Below, piece by piece: positions 1-9,781 of a DNA stretch of 64,000 bases. The notes under the pieces are model-generated. The model did no database searches. It was not told the DNA's origin and was given only the letters and a program-made list of their open reading frames with translations. Source of the stretch: Conus ventricosus (lineage: Eukaryota; Mollusca; Gastropoda; Neogastropoda; Conidae). Within the stretch, counting starts at the first letter, position 1; the number at the start of each line of letters is the position of its first letter. The position numbers and the translations under genes were made by a program. Location of the stretch: assembly GCA_018398815.1 (NCBI GenBank), contig CM031602.1, positions 100,363,107 through 100,427,106 on the forward strand, written 5' to 3'.

Positions 1-44
1 TCGAAAAGTATATTAATAAGCTCTGTAGCTAGTTTGGCCTTCAT
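1..44 (-). CDS. Start of Polinton-type 109-aa protein (edge fragment)
   Basis: Reading the minus strand from 44 to 1 gives the first 14 or so codons of the protein encoded intact at 56,349-56,678, preceded by the same T/A-rich box. The window edge cuts the gene. Its presence suggests that the sequence left of the window carries another copy of the Polinton-like region seen at the right end. Confidence 0.6.
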   Translation of the reverse strand, partial: MKAKLATELINILF

Positions 45-117
45 TTTTTAAACCAGATTAAAAACAACAATTTACAAAATTAATTAATTCTGTAAATCCT
101 TAATTTTTATGCCTTGG

Positions 118-358
118 AGAGAATGTAAATATGCGGGTTCACGATCACCAAATCTTATCTTGCACGTAAGCCCCATTTTAATGTACTGATTACGTCGATT
201 TTTTTCAGTTTTTGCATGTTAAGTTTGGTTGTAAAACAGGTGTTAATTTTGGCGAAAAGTGACATGAGAAGGACGTGATTTGTTGTGAAAAGGGGGGGGG
301 GGGGGGGTTCGTGCAAAATAAGATGGGTGGTCTTGAACCCGCATATTTTACATTCTCT
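118..358. mobile_element. 241-bp MITE with about 48-bp terminal inverted repeats
   Basis: The ends begin AGAGAATGTAAATATGCGGG and its reverse complement, and the similarity runs about 48 bp inward on each side with a few mismatches. The interior has no coding potential and contains a G run of variable length. The same element is at 56,037-56,277. One end abuts the truncated 3' part of a Tc1-like transposase, so it inserted into or recombined with that element. I see no clear target-site duplication. The superfamily is not determined. Confidence 0.75.
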
Positions 359-1150
359 GCAGTTGACCAGCTGCTCCTCAAGAAGACGTGTACCACCCTG
401 GCATGGTGGGGATGGGCGTTGTCGTCATGGAGGAAGGCGTCAGGGCCGAGGGCCTGCAGGGCAGGTAGGACCAGAGGCTGAAGAATGTTGTCCCTGTACC
501 CCACACCAGTTAGGTTGCCTTCAACTCGGTACAGGGGGTTCTGAAGTTCCTTCCTATGCTCCCCCACATCATGATAGACCCCCCGGATCACCAGTCCGTT
601 CGATTACGTTGGCTTCTTGGTAAACGTTCTCCCGTCCGCTTCCAGACACATATGCGACCATCGTGGAAGAGCCGAGCAAAACGCGATCATCAGAAAATCA
701 TCACCCAGGCCCAATGCTGCCTCGTGCAGGCCACATGAGCTTGGCACCAGGTCAGTCGCGCCCTACGGTGAGCCGCCGTCAGCACAGGTCAACAGCTGGC
801 CGTTTTTGCTCGATGGTTAACTTCTCTCAGGCGGTTCCAAACAGTTTGGTCGGAAATGTTGACGTTTGCTGCAGCACGCAGTTGCTGCCATTTAGGTTTG
901 CAGTGGCAGTTCTTTGACTCAGCGCCGTCAGAACCAGCAGTCTGTCCTGCTGTCTGGTGGTGGACCTAGGCCAGCCAGACCATCTTCGTTCAGCAGTACT
1001 ACTGGTGGCATTGAAGCGGTCACAAAGTCTTTGGATGACAGCATGATGCATTTGAAGGCGATGACCAACGTCTCTGACGCCTACACCTTCTTGAAGCCAA
1101 ACAACAGCCCTTTCCCAGTCAGTGTCATTTAGTATCCGTCTTGGTGGCAT
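359..1150 (-). pseudogene. Tc1-like transposase, truncated and frameshifted
   Basis: The protein starts MPPRRILNDTDWERAVVWL, followed by paired helix-turn-helix-like segments and a GWPRSTTRQQ linker, as in Tc1/mariner-superfamily DNA transposases that cut and paste DNA in the nucleus. Further on come the first catalytic aspartate context (FSDESRF, clearer in the right-arm copy) and the second (HDDNAHPH, minus strand near 430-455). Reading stops at the MITE before the third catalytic acid. Several frameshifts separate the blocks. The right-arm copy is open through the N-terminal 130 residues where this copy shifts frame near residue 97, so some breaks may be assembly errors. The missing C-terminal catalytic residue means the element is non-autonomous. 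Confidence 0.85.
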
Positions 1151-1174
1151 GGTTGAAAACACCCCCAAAAGCGG

Positions 1175-1184
1175 CTTTTTTATA
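1175..1184 (-). promoter_or_regulatory. TATA-like box of the Tc1-like element
   Basis: TATAAAAAAG lies on the minus strand about 25 bp upstream of the transposase ATG (1,150). It is conserved in the other arm at 55,215-55,224. The short spacing would place a transcription start almost at the start codon. Confidence 0.4.
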
Positions 1185-1500
1185 CCCACTGGTCAGCAAA
1201 ACTGGTTGACATGTGTTCAGTAAAGACACGACTTGCATGTGCAATGTGGTTTGCAGTCAGCCCAACTCTGCTGCCTCAGCTATGCACTCGCAAACCCCGA
1301 CCATGTATTCGTGCCTTCGGTGTTTCTTTTGTGAACTCGTTCAACCCACTAGACTCAGATTCAACTTAACACATGCCAAAACCAGGTTCAGTGGCAAAGA
1401 TTGGACAAAATGCTTTGAATTCTATACACTACGATGCATTATCTAAACCATATGAAAAATGCAGATGGCTCTTAAATTGTTTTGAGCAGTTATATGCGTG
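1185..1500 (-). mobile_element. 5' flank of the Tc1-like element, outer end uncertain
   Basis: Non-coding sequence conserved in both arms between the transposase start and the GT microsatellite. The block around 1,470-1,490 reads on the minus strand as a TGCTCAAAACAATTT-type end, similar in style to Tc1-family inverted repeats. The partner end was lost with the truncated 3' side, so the terminus cannot be proved. Confidence 0.4.
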
Positions 1501-1514
1501 AGTGTGTGTGTGTG

Positions 1515-1574
<60 letters not shown>

Positions 1575-1938
1575 TGTGTGTTCGTTTTGTGTATGAGGGG
1601 TTGTTGAAAGTTAAAGATTAATTCCTACTGGACTGCGTGATACATGTGGTATAACGAATCACAAAAAGCATAATTATTTAACAATTTTGGTAATATCAGT
1701 GGAGTCAGTCTATCGTGTGAAATATTAGTACCAACCTTGTGCACTGTATTCGTTTCTCTTGGACAATCTAGTAATAGGGAACGAACACTATGAGTTTCCC
1801 CCACACACGTGTAATTTTTTTTTAATTTTTTAACTGTATTTGGTTTGAAATGAATTTAAACGCATCCTATGAATTAAAGTTAGTAGTAGTAATTCAGTTT
1901 TACGTCTGTTCACATATATGCTATGAGAGAGAGAGGTG

Positions 1939-1976
<38 letters not shown>

Positions 1977-1983
1977 CGAGAGA

Positions 1984-2033
<50 letters not shown>

Positions 2034-2505
2034 TAATGTCTCTGACTATGTAAGTGTATGTATAATGTGGTTCTCTAAGTGCACATAAATGTCCCTCTAA
2101 GCGTCCCTACAACATGCCAGCAAATAACCTTAAAGTAAATGCTTAACTGGACTACAATTAAAGGAAAACAGACAAACAAACAAACACAAAACATAATTGA
2201 GGACAAACTTTAAATCTGAACAGACATCACACAAACACATGCCTGATAATGATGGTAAATGAGCTTGAAGAGGTAAACAGTCAAACAGCAAATGCCTGCT
2301 GGTTATTCTTCGTTCTCCACAAATACCTTTCACTTTGTAGATTTTGTTTTTGAGGCATCAAGTTTTAATCTATAATATTTTCAAAAATATAATTTCTGTA
2401 CCGGTACATATTCTTAACTTGTAACTGAGGAATGCTCTTTACATGTGTTCATAATTGATTTAATGAGTGTTTTTATCAGCCACACCAAGCAACGTATTTT
2501 GTAGT
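1501..2505. other. Gene-free stretch with GT and GA microsatellites
   Basis: A GT array runs 1,501-1,581 and a GA array 1,925-2,029. The rest is AT-rich single-copy-looking sequence, mirrored at 53,900-54,895. No gene is recognised. The last five bases, GTAGT at 2,501-2,505, are the target-site duplication of the LTR element that follows. Confidence 0.85.
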
Positions 2506-4762
2506 TGTCAGATCTGAGCCTTCCCGTCCTGTCATCGTAACCCATGGTCACACGGTCACGAGCTACGCGCATTCGGTTCGCACTCTGTCATCAGCAGTCA
2601 GTCTGTGTTGGTGACAGTTTTGGGGTTTTTACAGCGCGACCGAGGTAGTTCAATAGAAGGTTATTTTTTAAACCGGTAGGGATAAACTAGTTTGTGTTTG
2701 GGCCTACTGACAACGCCTTTAGGGCTATTTTTAGACCAGGAGAAGCGAGTCAGCCGGTTTTCTGACACTGGCCCTGTGGGTGTGTTTTGTGTGTTCCGTT
2801 GTAAAGGGGGGGTCACTCAAGTTTTCTCAAAAGGTGGAGGTTTAGGCAGTCTGGCACAAATCGGCGTATCGGGGTTTTTTTTTGGGGTTGGCTGGAAAGA
2901 CTGCAGGGGGTGCGGGTTGACCCAGTAGGTTTTTCGTTGGGTGTTTTGTTCACCAAGGGGTTAGGTAGTGTTTGTGGCGTATTCCCTAGCTAGTCTAAAA
3001 AATCCGTTTTCCCAGTTTACTGTTTTAGGCGGGAAGAGGTGCCCAATCCGGTAGTTGTACTGTTTTAGTATCAGAATAAAGTGTGAGTTAGTTGTTCCTA
3101 AACTCACTGGGCCTCGCTGGTGAGCGGTTGACGACCTGGTTGCGGTGTGTCTCTTTGGGGTGGCTGCGAAGGGTGTTGTCGGGCGGGGCTTTTATGTTGA
3201 CTGGTTGCTGTTTGAGTGCCCCCCCTGGTGTACGCGGGATCCTGTGTCGGGCTGCTGCCCCCTTGCGGAGCCTGTGGGCTTATCGGTGCCTGCTTCGCCG
3301 TCGTCCCGAGGTACGTGCCCTTCGGGGTAGGGGTTCCCCGGGTTTCTCCGTCAGGGGTGACTGTCCGGTCTCTTCGCCTTTCCCCGCCCCTTCGATGCCT
3401 TGCCCCTGTCAAGCTGTAACCCGGTTCGTCCTTGGTCCACTCCAGACCAAATGCCCAATTCCCCTAATTCCCCCTCCCTTGTCCCTTCCTGTCCTCCGCC
3501 CTCGCCGCTGATTTGAGCGTTGTGGTTTTTGGGGCAGGGGGGGGCAACTCTCGCGCCCTGGTGGCGCCCGGACAGGACTGGGCTGAGCACGTGTCTTGCC
3601 CCCTTGGGACTTCCCAGGAGAACTGCGGTGGTACTAGTGTTGGGTGGGGGGCCCGTCCTGGACGCTGTGTTGTGTGGCCAGTGGACTTGTGGGGCCAGTG
3701 GACTTGTGTGGCCGTGGACTTGTGGGCCGTGGTTTGTGGGCCCAGTGGTCGGGGTATGGCAGGGGGCTTTGCGAGGCCGACGGTGGGCCCAGTGTTGGTG
3801 ATGTGTTTGGGACGGGTTGCGGTGCAAGTGTTCGGGCTCTTTGAACAGTAGTGAGGAAACAGCACGAACGGACGCTAGGTGTAGTTTTGGGGGGGTCGTG
3901 GACGGTGGTGAGTCGTTAAAAACCCTGGTCTGTGAAAAATGTTTCTATGAAATAATTAATATTTTGGTCAGGTGGTTGTTGGCCTGGGGTTGTTCCATGT
4001 GCGGGGGCTTTGAAGTTCTTTGCAAGGGTTGCTTTGCACTGTTGTTTCATTGTTTTGGATTTGTGCATGGCCTAGACCCATGTGGTGTTTCCAGGTGCTG
4101 GAGTCTATTGAAGTTTTTTGAAAGGGGTTTGCGTTGACATGTATTGTATTATTGTATTGATGAGTGTGTCATGTCCCTATGACCATGGGGTTTTTTTCAG
4201 GTGCGGAGGCTTTGAAGTTCCTTTCAGGGGTTGGGTTTTGGCCTTGTGTTGCTTTGTGTGAAAGTGCAGTGCCGTTTTAGTTTCTCAAAAATTTTTGTAG
4301 TTTGGCCGAGTGGTCTTTGACACGGGTGGTATTCTTGTTTGGTGAACGTGTCATGTGCCCTTTGCCCCTTTGGGGTGTCCCCGGGTGCTGGGGGCTTTGA
4401 GTTCCTTTCAGGGGTTGATTTTGGCACTGTGTTATTTAATTGGATTGTGATATGTGCAGTGCCCAGACCTAGGTGTGTTGTGGTACTGCGGGCTGAGGGA
4501 TGGGCTGGTTAGGTGTGGATGAGTGTAAATTGGGTAATGAGCGAGGGGGTTTGTGGTGGCATTGTTTTGGGTGAAGGGTTTGATTAGAGGGGGAAAGGTT
4601 GTGTTTGTTTTGGTGGGGAAAATGTTCTGTCTTGCACGGTCAATAATGTTGTGTGGTGTTAATCTGTGTTCAGCAGTTTAGATCTTTTGGAAGCGATAGT
4701 TGGCTGTAAATTCGTCTGTCTTTTATAGAAATTATTTCGGGTTTTCTTAGGAAACCTGCTTT
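2506..4762 (+). repeat. 5' LTR, about 2.2 kb, with internal subrepeats
   Basis: It aligns to 9,782-12,016 from its TGTCAGATCTGAGCC start through a degraded ...CGAACCCGACA-type end. The coding strand is strikingly G/T-rich. Two internal repeat zones are visible: short units of about 18-20 bp built on CAGTGGACTTGTG at about 3,678-3,755, and longer units around TTTGAAGTTCCTTTCAGGGG beginning near 3,999, 4,094, 4,199 and 4,383 (steps of about 95, 105 and 184 bp). Both zones recur in the 3' LTR. Confidence 0.88.
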
Positions 4763-4763
4763 T

Positions 4764-4781
4764 GTGGGATGCGGGGTACAC
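4764..4781 (+). promoter_or_regulatory. Putative primer-binding site
   Basis: Immediately after the 5' LTR, TGGGATGCGGGGTACA here and TGGAGATGCGGGGTACA in the right arm (51,592-51,609, minus strand) begin with the expected TGG. The first nine bases of the right-arm version match the complement of an animal tRNA-Ala 3' end (TGGAGATGC). Matching then needs a one-base gap, so the tRNA assignment is tentative. Confidence 0.5.
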
Positions 4782-5489
4782 AAACGGGTTAGTAGAGTTA
4801 GTAGGGATAGATTAGCGGGTTAAATTTGGGATAGGTTGGGTCGGGTGGTTAGGGGATTGTAGGATTTCGCTTAAAAACAGTGTGTTGCGGAAAGATGTGG
4901 GTGGTTGGTGGGTCCCGTGCCAGTTGGGTGGGGGCAAAGACCCCGTTGCTAAGGGTGTAAGCCCTTTGGGCGCTTTTTGATCGGAAGCGAGTAATTGTGT
5001 TGTTGTGTTGATGGGGTGCCTTTAATGTAAATTGACCGTGAAGGTTGGGGTGTTGGTTGTGTTTGGATGGAGGTTGGCTGCTTTTTTGGGTTTATGGTTC
5101 AAGTAAGTGTGGGATGAGAAGTTTTTTGTCTTAGGGGTGAGCAATTTCCAGGGCGTGGGCTGACGGAGGTTGTTAAAACAATTTCGGTGTTTCATTGTTT
5201 GTGATTTATCCCGTCGTTATGAGAGTTTAGTGATGTTTTTTTTTTTTTGTTGCAGGGGGTTTTGAGCACTTGTGGGGGACTGGTGGATGGGGTTGAAATA
5301 TAAAAGTGTGAGTTTTGGCGATTGCCCAGTCAGGGATCGGGGTGTGATTTTTGGCGGGGCGTGCGGGCGATAGAGCGTAGGTATTTGGGCAGTGTGTTCA
5401 TTCGCCGTTAGGTATGCCGACGCGGTTTAGGGTGTGGCGGAGAGCTAGCAGCTGGTTTTTGCAAACGGTGAGGAGTCTAAGCCGTTGAG
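4782..5489 (+). other. Leader between primer-binding site and gag
   Basis: G/T-rich untranslated leader with no recognisable coding sequence. It includes a T run near 5,236-5,250. Mirrored at about 50,880-51,590. Confidence 0.5.
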
Positions 5490-6740
5490 CATGGGAAAAA
5501 AAGGCTAGGCGTAAAGGGGAGGAAAGGGAAAGGAGCGGTGAAAAAGATAGGTTAAGGCAAGGAGGTAAAGTTGGTTCCCGGGTCAGGACCCTGGTGGCGT
5601 TTTTGCCCCGGGGGGTTTTAAAGGATTTCCCATGGGACAGGAGGGAAGACTAGGGGAAAAGGAAGGCAGGAGGGGAAGAAGGAAAGGGGGAGGGGAAAAG
5701 TAGATTAGGGAAAGGGAGAAGGAGGTTTTGGAATTACAGTTGGTAAAGGATAAGTTCAAGAGAGAAAGCCCCAGGAGAGGGAAGAAGCTGGGGAAAAGCG
5801 GACCGCCTAGCCAAAAAAGGCAGGAAAGAAGGATAGGCGTGCAAAGATTGCGAGAGAGGATGGGGAAAATGAGGATGCTGCAGGAAAAGGGGAGGTTTGG
5901 GTTTGCAGGCGGAGGCAGGAAGAAAGGAGGGCAAAAGGCAAGCGAGCTGAGCGGAAGCACATAAAGTTGACCGCTAAAGGTGACGACGCTTTGATGTTCT
6001 TCGCCCTTTGAGAGGGTGGCCGAGCGGGTTTGTTTTGGGGAAAGAGGGATTGGGCCTGCCATTTGGTCGCTTTACTGCGGGGAAGGCTGGGGAGCAGTTT
6101 TGGGTGCCGTGGGGGATGGGGAATTTCAGAAGGTCAGCTGCCCTGCTGCTTTTTTCCGGTTAGACGCAGGCTATAGGGGAAAGTTCCGGAATGTGGGGGG
6201 GATTTCGGAAATTTTCTTTTAGTTGTTGGCCAGAATGCTTTCGATTTTCTCGTGGGGTGCATAGCGGCCGGGAAGGATGGGGGAAGGTGGAAGAGTTGTC
6301 GACTGCTGTTCGGGAAAAAGTTGTATAGGGTTGTATAGCCCCCTGTTGGGTAAAAAGAAAAAACCAAAGACTGGGATGAGGTTGCTGCTGAGGCCACCCT
6401 GTGCGAGGCAAGGCGTTTGGAAGGAGGCCCCCGCAACGGAAAAGGGGTTTTTCCCTTGGATGAGCTATGAGAAAAGGAGAAAGCGGAAAACGATGGCAAG
6501 GAGTCGGGCCCCCACGTCGCAGAACCCAGAAGGCGGGGCCCTTTACCAGGGGCCAGGGTTGGCATGATCGGAAATGTTCAAGTGTGGGGGCCCGGCCCAC
6601 ATTAAAAAGAAACTGCAAGGGTACAGGAGTGGTGCTCGGGTCAAGGGGAAGCTCGGCGCGAGGGGGTTTCCCAAACCCCGGTTTTGTGCGTGATTTGCCC
6701 CCACGGAAATTTCACTCCTAGGTGTAGGGTCAGAGTAAAG
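5490..6740 (+). pseudogene. gag: Retrotransposon Gag remnant
   Basis: A highly charged helical segment (residues such as ELQLVKDKFKRE and RERMGKMRMLQEKGR at 5,728-5,900) is followed by a capsid-like part that is clearer in the right arm (minus strand 49,984-50,355: CNWKRDEG, GRFMRGRWEGVADAVAERG, ARMVRFF) and then a degraded CCHC knuckle region with KRNCKGTGVVLGS near 6,600-6,640. Gag would form the cytoplasmic virus-like particle that houses reverse transcription. The frame changes repeatedly within G and A runs. The start is uncertain; an ATG at 5,487-5,489 is the first plausible one after the leader. The strand choice follows the pol genes and the conserved peptides, not ORF length. Confidence 0.7.
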
Positions 6741-7239
6741 GGCAAGAGGGGAGGGGCTGAGGCCCGGGGTGCATATTACCCCTTGTGGCCGAATATCTAG
6801 TCTGCCTGAGCCTACACCGGGAAAAGGGCGTGCCGGTGTTTTGGCCGAGTCCCCGGTGTGGAAATGACTGCCGTGGAAAAAGGTAAAATTAAATCTCCCT
6901 TCCTCGTGGGTCAGGTGATGGTTTTTTGTGATGAAAAAACCCGGTAGAGGTGTGTATCGGAAACGTGGCCCAGGGCCGTCTATCGGGGAGGCTCCCAAAG
7001 GTGCCGGGTTTTGCCAATCCGACCTGTGTGGCGCGTACAACTGGGGCCCCAGGCAAGCGCGCTGCCAAACCCGCCGCCGGCCCCGATAAGAAAACGGTTC
7101 TCGTGGCGCCAGCGGGATGCGTGAGTTGCAAAAAGGGGGGACCCCACGCTTGTGCGGTCGACGTGCTGCTGGACTGGGGAACGTTTTCTTGTAGGTAGGG
7201 GTGTGGTTTCCTACCTGTCGGGGGGGGGTTCTCATGAGG
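6741..7239 (+). pseudogene. Probable protease region of the LTR element
   Basis: This lies between the zinc-knuckle end of gag and the integrase, where an aspartic protease is expected. The right-arm copy shows a DTG tripeptide in a VRDTGEFP context near 49,565-49,580 (minus strand). The second half is frame-broken, so the assignment rests on position plus one short motif. It could instead be a linker with no enzyme. Confidence 0.35.
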
Positions 7240-8455
7240 GGTTTCCCAGACCCGGGATGAACTTGTCGCAAGTGTGTGCCCCCTGGATCTGGAAAGGGGT
7301 GGTGTTAAAGCTAGCTCATGAGTGCCTTGCGGGTCATTTTGGCCCCGAAGCCAAAAAGGCTCCCAGCATTTCTACGGGCCCCGGTTCCCAAAAGATTTTT
7401 GCCCGTTTTGTAGGTCATGTGTGCGATGCCAGAAGACGACCGAAAAAGGGGGGTGTTGCCAGTGCGCTGGTCAGGACGGAAGTCCCAGGGAGCCGTTCGA
7501 AAAGGTGGGTGGGACCTCGGGGGACCATAATGCCGTGTAAGTCGGGGAAAACCCGGGTTTGTGCGGGGTAATGGTTGACACGCGCCAGTCCCCTGGGGCC
7601 CGTGGCCCCCGAAATTTGACACTGTCATGTGGCTGAGGCACTGTTTAAAATTGGGGACGGGCCGGGTATTCCCCGAGAGGTGCTGTCAACAGGGGCACAC
7701 AGTTCCCCAGCCCCATGATGGGGGGGGCTGCTTCTCGCAGTCAAGGATGCCCCTTACCCCTTACCCGCTCAATGCAAGGCCTCGTGGAAAGGTTTTTTTA
7801 ACGGACCCTTAAAAAGTGATCAGCGTTTGGCTAGGGAAAACAGCCCAGAGGTGGGTTGTGGATCCCGCGGGTTGTTTCCTACCGGGAGGCCCCCAGGAAG
7901 CCAGGTTTCCCGCCGTTTGAGCCCCTGTACGGGGGAAGGGTTTTGGGGGGGCCCCTGAGTTTGCTAAAGGGGAGATCTGGACGCGGCCGTTCACCCGAGG
8001 TGGCCCCGTCCGAGTTTGGGGTTTGACTTGCGGAACGTATTGCTGACTCTTTTTGGTTGGCGAGGGAACCCCTGGTCAAGGGCAACAGCAGAGAGACGTT
8101 GATGCAAAGGCTAGAAAGCGCGAGTTCATGCCAGGAGACGAGTCTTGGTGCCAGACCTACCAAGGAACAAGCTGGAACTCATGTGGAAGGGGCCTTACTC
8201 CCTGCTGAAAACGTGGGGAAGTAGAAACAAGGTACAGCTCGAGGCGAGACTAAGTTATTCAGCCCAACCCCCTGAGAAGTTTTTGGAGAGAGAAAGGATG
8301 CTACCCGGAAACGAGGGTTTCTGTGGGAGCGTGGTTTTCGGAAGGGAGGGGGGATGTCCGATGGTGACCCGTAAGGACCCCGTGTCCCCTTTTGAAGCGA
8401 CCCAGGGTGCTGCTGAGGTGAAGTTCGGAACTGTGACCCCGCGTTTGCGGCGCGA
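7240..8455 (+). pseudogene. pol: Gypsy-type integrase, located upstream of RT
   Basis: The order is as in retroviral-type integrases that splice element cDNA into the genome. First is a zinc-binding HHCC region (LAHECLAGHFG at about 7,313-7,345, then a cysteine pair near 7,410-7,430). The catalytic core follows; its VGVDLVGP and NGPVERFKRTLK blocks are readable in the right arm near 48,840 and 48,590. The C-terminal domain contains NKLELMWKGPYSLLKT at 8,165-8,212. Frames shift several times. Its position before the reverse transcriptase is the key oddity of the element. Confidence 0.82.
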
Positions 8456-8599
8456 CTGAGGTCACTGGCAGAGGGTTTTTCGGACGTTTCCTGACCTACC
8501 GAACGTACAGTTTGGGGTGTGCCACTCAAGCCACGGGTGGGGACCCTTAGGTCTGAGCTTACCCCGTTCCTTCGCGAAGGGCACGATCAGGCGGAAATT

Positions 8600-9710
8600 T
8601 AGGCCCTGTTTAGGTGGGGGTGTCAACCATCCACGTCGCCCTACGCCTCACCAATTGTTCTGGTCAAAAAGAAGACGGGAAAAAAGGGTTTTGCGTGGTT
8701 TTCCCCAAGCTCAATAAAGGGGTTTAGTTTGATCGGAACCTATGCCGGACATCGAGTTTCGTTTGCTAAATAGGTGAGAAAAGTACTCAGCAAGATAGTT
8801 TGCCCAAAGGGGTTTTTGGCAGATACCTGGGTGAGGGGACCGCCCCAAGACGCGTTTGTTTCACCGAGGGTTGTACAGGGGAAAATATGCCGTTCGGGGT
8901 TTGCAGTCCGGGGGAGTTTTTTCAGGATGATGGGAAGCTGTTGTTCCCTTGGGGTCTGCCAGGTTTAAATTTATTGACGACATCCCGTAGCGACTGAGAC
9001 CCCGGGGAGCTTGGAGGTGCTGCGAATCTGTTAGGAGGGCCCGGGAGTGCTCGATTGAGCAAAACCCTCAAATGCGGTTGGGGGGGAGGAGGTCGAGTAC
9101 TGGGGCACAAAGGGGGGCAAGGGTTTTTCTCCGTGGGGCAAGATGGCCCGGATCCGGGATGCACAAGGCCCGGAGAAGAAGGGGGTGCGAAGTTTCCTGG
9201 GGTTTGGTGGGTACTTCGCCGTTTGTGCCTCGTTTTGTGAGATTGCTCTGCCTTGCCAACCCGACAAAGGGTGGCGAGCCAGAAGGGTGCGTTGGACGCC
9301 TGAGTGCGAGGGGCATTCACTATGCCAAGCAAAATTTTTGTACCCTCCGTATGCAGGTTCCTATTCCAGGAGGTGGCTTCATCCTCAAGACGCATCGGAC
9401 ACAGGGAAATTTGGGGTATTCTCCTGCAGGGGCGATGGAGGGGGAAACCGTGCTTTTGCGAGCAAAAAGCTGCTTCCCGCCCAAAGGAATTTTCCCTGTC
9501 ATCAGAAAGAGGTCTTGTCTTGTCTGGGGGGTTGACAAGTTCCTCATACTTAGGACGCCGTTTTGTGGTTCAGGGAAGACCCTCGCCGTGGGGGTACCTA
9601 GAGGAGTAGGTCAGCAAGTGGAAGAGTCCTAGGTGGGGGCCCAGCTTCAGCCCTACCGTTTCGGGGGAAGCTATTCCCGGGGCGGAATGAGGAGCTGATT
9701 TGAGTAGGTG
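8600..9710 (+). pseudogene. pol: Gypsy-type reverse transcriptase and RNase H
   Basis: Fingers and palm motifs are visible across frames: a VLVKKKDGKKRFCVD block (right arm minus strand near 47,690), MPFGVCSPGEFF at 8,887-8,922, and the catalytic FIDD at 8,970-8,981. RSFLGFGGYF follows at about 9,188-9,217, then RNase H with a DASDTG block near 9,387 and VDKFLI near 9,532. The right arm ends in GSDFLSRC, the usual RNase H terminus. This enzyme copies element RNA into DNA inside the Gag particle. About ten frame breaks are present. No coding sequence follows before the polypurine tract. Confidence 0.85.
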
Positions 9711-9765
9711 TTTAAGTACGGTTGACACTCCATGCCTGGTTTATGGGCGAAAGTAGAGTTGAATT

Positions 9766-9777
9766 TGGGGGGGGGGG
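9766..9777 (+). promoter_or_regulatory. Polypurine tract
   Basis: A run of about 12 G, preceded by AGAGTTGAATTT, ends a few bases before the 3' LTR start at 9,782. The right arm has the complementary C run at 46,565-46,575. Position and composition fit the plus-strand primer of reverse transcription. Confidence 0.6.
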
Positions 9778-9781
9778 TTTT

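Noticed and set aside
118..358. Target-site duplication of the MITE
   Set aside because: The flanks (TTGG and GCAG) do not match; no duplication could be defined.
3092..3865. Pro-rich and Gly/Trp-rich frames in the LTR
   Set aside because: They lie inside the LTR, differ between the two LTR copies, and reflect G-rich composition.
5583..6062. Minus-strand Ser-Pro-Leu-rich frames in the gag region
   Set aside because: Antisense shadows of the purine-rich gag coding strand.
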